From DT-68 sp965263245 (lineage in GTDB: Bacteria > Bacillota_I > Bacilli_A > Mycoplasmatales > Metamycoplasmataceae), in contig CBDHHR010000280.1 in assembly GCA_965263245.1 (NCBI GenBank), positions 62,001 to 126,000 of the forward strand: a DNA stretch of 64,000 nt, read 5' to 3'. Below the pieces are notes generated by a model. The model saw only the letters and a program-made list of their open reading frames with translations, made no database searches and was not told where the DNA came from. Each line of letters opens with the position of its first letter. Position 1 is the stretch's first letter. Of the stretch, positions 62,109 to 64,000 are shown in pieces. The position numbers and the translations under genes were made by a program.

Positions 62109-64000
62109 ACAGATCAAGGGAGTGTACAAAGACAGATCAAGGGAGTGTACAAAGACAGAACAAGGGAGTGTACATAGACAGATCAAGGGAGTGTACAAAG
62201 ACAGATCAAGGGAGTGAACAAAGACAGAACAAGGCAGTGTACAAAGACAGATCAAGGGAGTGTACATAGACAGATCAAGGGAGTGTACAAAGACAGAACA
62301 AGACAGTGTACATAGACAGATCAAGGGAGTGAACAAAGACAGAACAAGGCAGTGTACAAAGACAGATCAAGGGAGTGTACAAAGACAGATCAAGGGAGTG
62401 TACATAGACAGATCAAGGGAGTGTACACAGACAGAACAAGACAGTGTACATAGACAGATCAAGGGAGTGAACAAAGACAGAACAAGGCAGTGTACAAAGA
62501 CAGATCAAGGCAATGTACAAAGACAGATCAAGGGAGTGTACATAGACAGATCAAGGGAGTGTACAAAGACAGAACAAGATAGTGTACATAGACAGATCAA
62601 GGGAGTGAACAAAGACAGAACAAGGCAGTGTACAAAGACAGATCAAGGGAGTGTACAAAGACAGATCAAGGGAGTGTACAAAGACAGAACAAGGGAGTGT
62701 ACAAAGACAGAACAAGGCAGTGTACAAAGACAGATCAAGGGAGTGTACAAAGACAGAACAAGGGAGTGTACATAGACAGATCAAGGGAGTGTACATAGAC
62801 AGATCAAGGGAGTGTACATAGACAGATCAAGGGAGTGTACAAAGACAGAACAAGGGAGTGTACATAGACAGATCAAGGGAGTGTACAAAGACAGATCAAG
62901 GGAGTGTACAAAGACAGATCAAGGGAGTGTACATAGACAGATCAAGGGAGTGTACAAAGACAGAACAAGGGAGTGTACATAGACAGAACAAGGGAGTGTA
63001 CATAGACAGATCAAGGGAGTGTACATAGACAGATCAAGGGAGTGTACAAAGACAGAACAAGGGAGTGTACATAGACAGATCAAGGGAGTGTACAAAGACA
63101 GATCAAGGGAGTGAACAAAGACAGAACAAGGCAGTGTACAAAGACAGAACAAGACAGTGTATGAAGACAGATCAAGGGAGTGTACAAAGACAGAACAAGG
63201 GAGTGTACAAAGACAGAACAAGGGAGTGTACAAAGACAGAACAAGACAGTGTATGAAGACAGATCAAGGGAGTGTACAAAGACAGATCAAGGGAGTGAAC
63301 AAAGACAGAACAAGGCAGTGTACAAAGACAGAACAAGGGAGTGTACAAAGACAGATCAAGGGAGTGTACAAAGACAGAACAAGGGAGTGTACATAGACAG
63401 ATCAAGGGAGTGTACAAAGACAGAACAAGGGAGTGTACATAGACAGATCAAGGGAGTGTACAAAGACAGATCAAGGGAGTGTACAAAGACAGAACAAGGG
63501 AGTGTACAAAGACAGATCAAGGGAGTGTACAAAGACAGATCAAGGGAGTGTACAAAGACAGAACAAGGGAGTGTACAAAGACAGAACAAGGGAGTGTACA
63601 AAGACAGATCAAGGGAGTGTACAAAGACAGACAAGGGAGTGTACAAGACAGATCAAGGGAGTGTACATAGACAGATCAAGGGAGTGTACATAGACAGATC
63701 AAGGGAGTGTACAAAGACAGAACAAGGGAGTGTACATAGACAGATCAAGGGAGTGTACAAAGACAGATCAAGGGAGTGTACAAAGACAGATCAAGGGAGT
63801 GTACATAGACAGATCAAGGGAGTGTACAAAGACAGAACAAGGGAGTGTACATAGACAGAACAAGGGAGTGTACATAGACAGATCAAGGGAGTGTACATAG
63901 ACAGATCAAGGGAGTGTACAAAGACAGAACAAGGGAGTGTACATAGACAGATCAAGGGAGTGTACAAAGACAGACAAGGGAGTGAACAAAGACAGGGAGT
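62109..64000. repeat. Block E, copy 5 (partial)
   Basis: The hexamer run with private variants lies near 62,261-62,600. Register breaks are GACAGACAAGG at 63,626 and 63,969, TGTACAAGACAG at 63,640 and a shortened GACAGGGAG at 63,991. They fall in the same part of the block as in earlier copies but at different bases. Confidence 0.84.

Larger units (their letters stand above)
1..64000 (+). repeat. 23-bp satellite array filling the whole window
   Basis: The entire window is head-to-tail copies of a 23-bp unit, TGTACAAAGAC then AGAACAAGGGAG. Recurrent variants are: m3 T or A (TGTAC/TGAAC); m5-m6 CA, TG or CG; m7 A or T (CAAAG/CATAG); m9 G or T (GAAGAC/GAATAC); m15 A or T (AGAAC/AGATC); and m20-m21 GG, GC or AC (GGGAG/GGCAG/GACAG). 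No unit is inverted and no unique sequence interrupts the array. Both window edges fall inside the array, so its full length is unknown. Because 23 is not a multiple of 3 and the consensus has no stop codon on either strand, open frames arise everywhere. I regard none as a gene. I do not recognise the satellite family. Confidence 0.99.
59667..64000. repeat. Higher-order copy 5, first part
   Basis: The copy runs off the right edge inside block E. The measured start-to-start distance from copy 4 is 14,450 bp. Confidence 0.88.

Noticed and set aside
1..64000. AAGGGAG before GTG resembles a bacterial ribosome-binding site and start codon
   Set aside because: It occurs in nearly every monomer, with no proper spacing to the GTG. 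It is part of the repeat and the sequence does not look bacterial.
1..64000. CRISPR array, because of 23-bp direct repeats
   Set aside because: There are no spacers. Repeats abut directly and the variation is within units.
1..64000. Telomeric repeat or a known centromeric satellite
   Set aside because: The unit is not TTAGGG-like, 23 bp does not match alpha satellite, and I see no CENP-B box-like motif. Chromosomal position cannot be told from this window.
1..64000. G-quadruplex or triplex potential from GGG and purine richness
   Set aside because: There is only one GGG per 23 bp with about 20-base loops, and the longest purine runs in the consensus are 7 bases, broken by C or T. Neither meets usual criteria.
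1..64000. Transposon insertions, inverted repeats, tRNA or rRNA genes
   Set aside because: Every stretch read is recognisable satellite in one orientation. Irregular spots are short losses or duplications of satellite bases.

Overview
All 64,000 bases are one uninterrupted tandem satellite array. I find no gene, RNA gene, transposon, unique sequence or inversion. The basic unit is 23 bp, reading TGTACAAAGAC followed directly by AGAACAAGGGAG. I number it m1-m23, with T of TGTAC as m1 and the final G as m23. It is repeated about 2,780 times, always in the same orientation. The consensus unit is 43.5% G+C, contains no CpG, and is 78% purine on the + strand. Organism: an array this long, with layered higher-order structure, points to eukaryotic heterochromatin (pericentromeric, subtelomeric or interstitial) in a long-read assembly. 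The CG/TG/CA variant triad at m5-m6 suggests germline CpG methylation, as in vertebrates. I do not recognise the satellite family and cannot name a species.

The array has a higher-order period of about 14.45 kb. The fixed marker GAAGACAAAAC of block A lies at 2,384, 16,859, 31,258, 45,769 and 60,219, giving periods of 14,475, 14,399, 14,511 and 14,450 bp. Each period has the same order of blocks, which I call A-J-A', E, C, D, F, B and H. The window holds the end of copy 0 (1-1,831), four complete copies (starts 1,832, 16,307, 30,706 and 45,217) and the first part of copy 5 (59,667-64,000). A-J-A' is 2,442 bp in all five copies and B is 1,303 bp in all four. E carries most of the length variation (3,660, 3,583, 3,700 and 3,657 bp) and most of the insertions and deletions that break the 23-bp step.

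Below the 14.45-kb level are smaller repeats: a 138-bp hexamer (blocks E and F), a 92-bp tetramer (blocks H, J and C) and a 46-bp dimer (GAATAC clusters in A, A' and B). The blocks are also paralogous to each other. H is a mosaic of an F-like part, a J-like part and a second F/B-like part.

The most unusual signal is in block H. Copies 2 and 4 keep the rich set of variant monomers seen in the parental blocks. In copies 0, 1 and 3 most variants have been replaced by the consensus base. In copies 1 and 3 this happened while rare register markers stayed exactly in place. One-base deletions elsewhere often fall at or next to the positions that distinguish monomer types. Both patterns could be biological homogenisation or consensus error in the assembly, and raw reads would decide. 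The long open reading frames on both strands are a by-product of a stop-free 23-bp unit and should not be annotated as genes.
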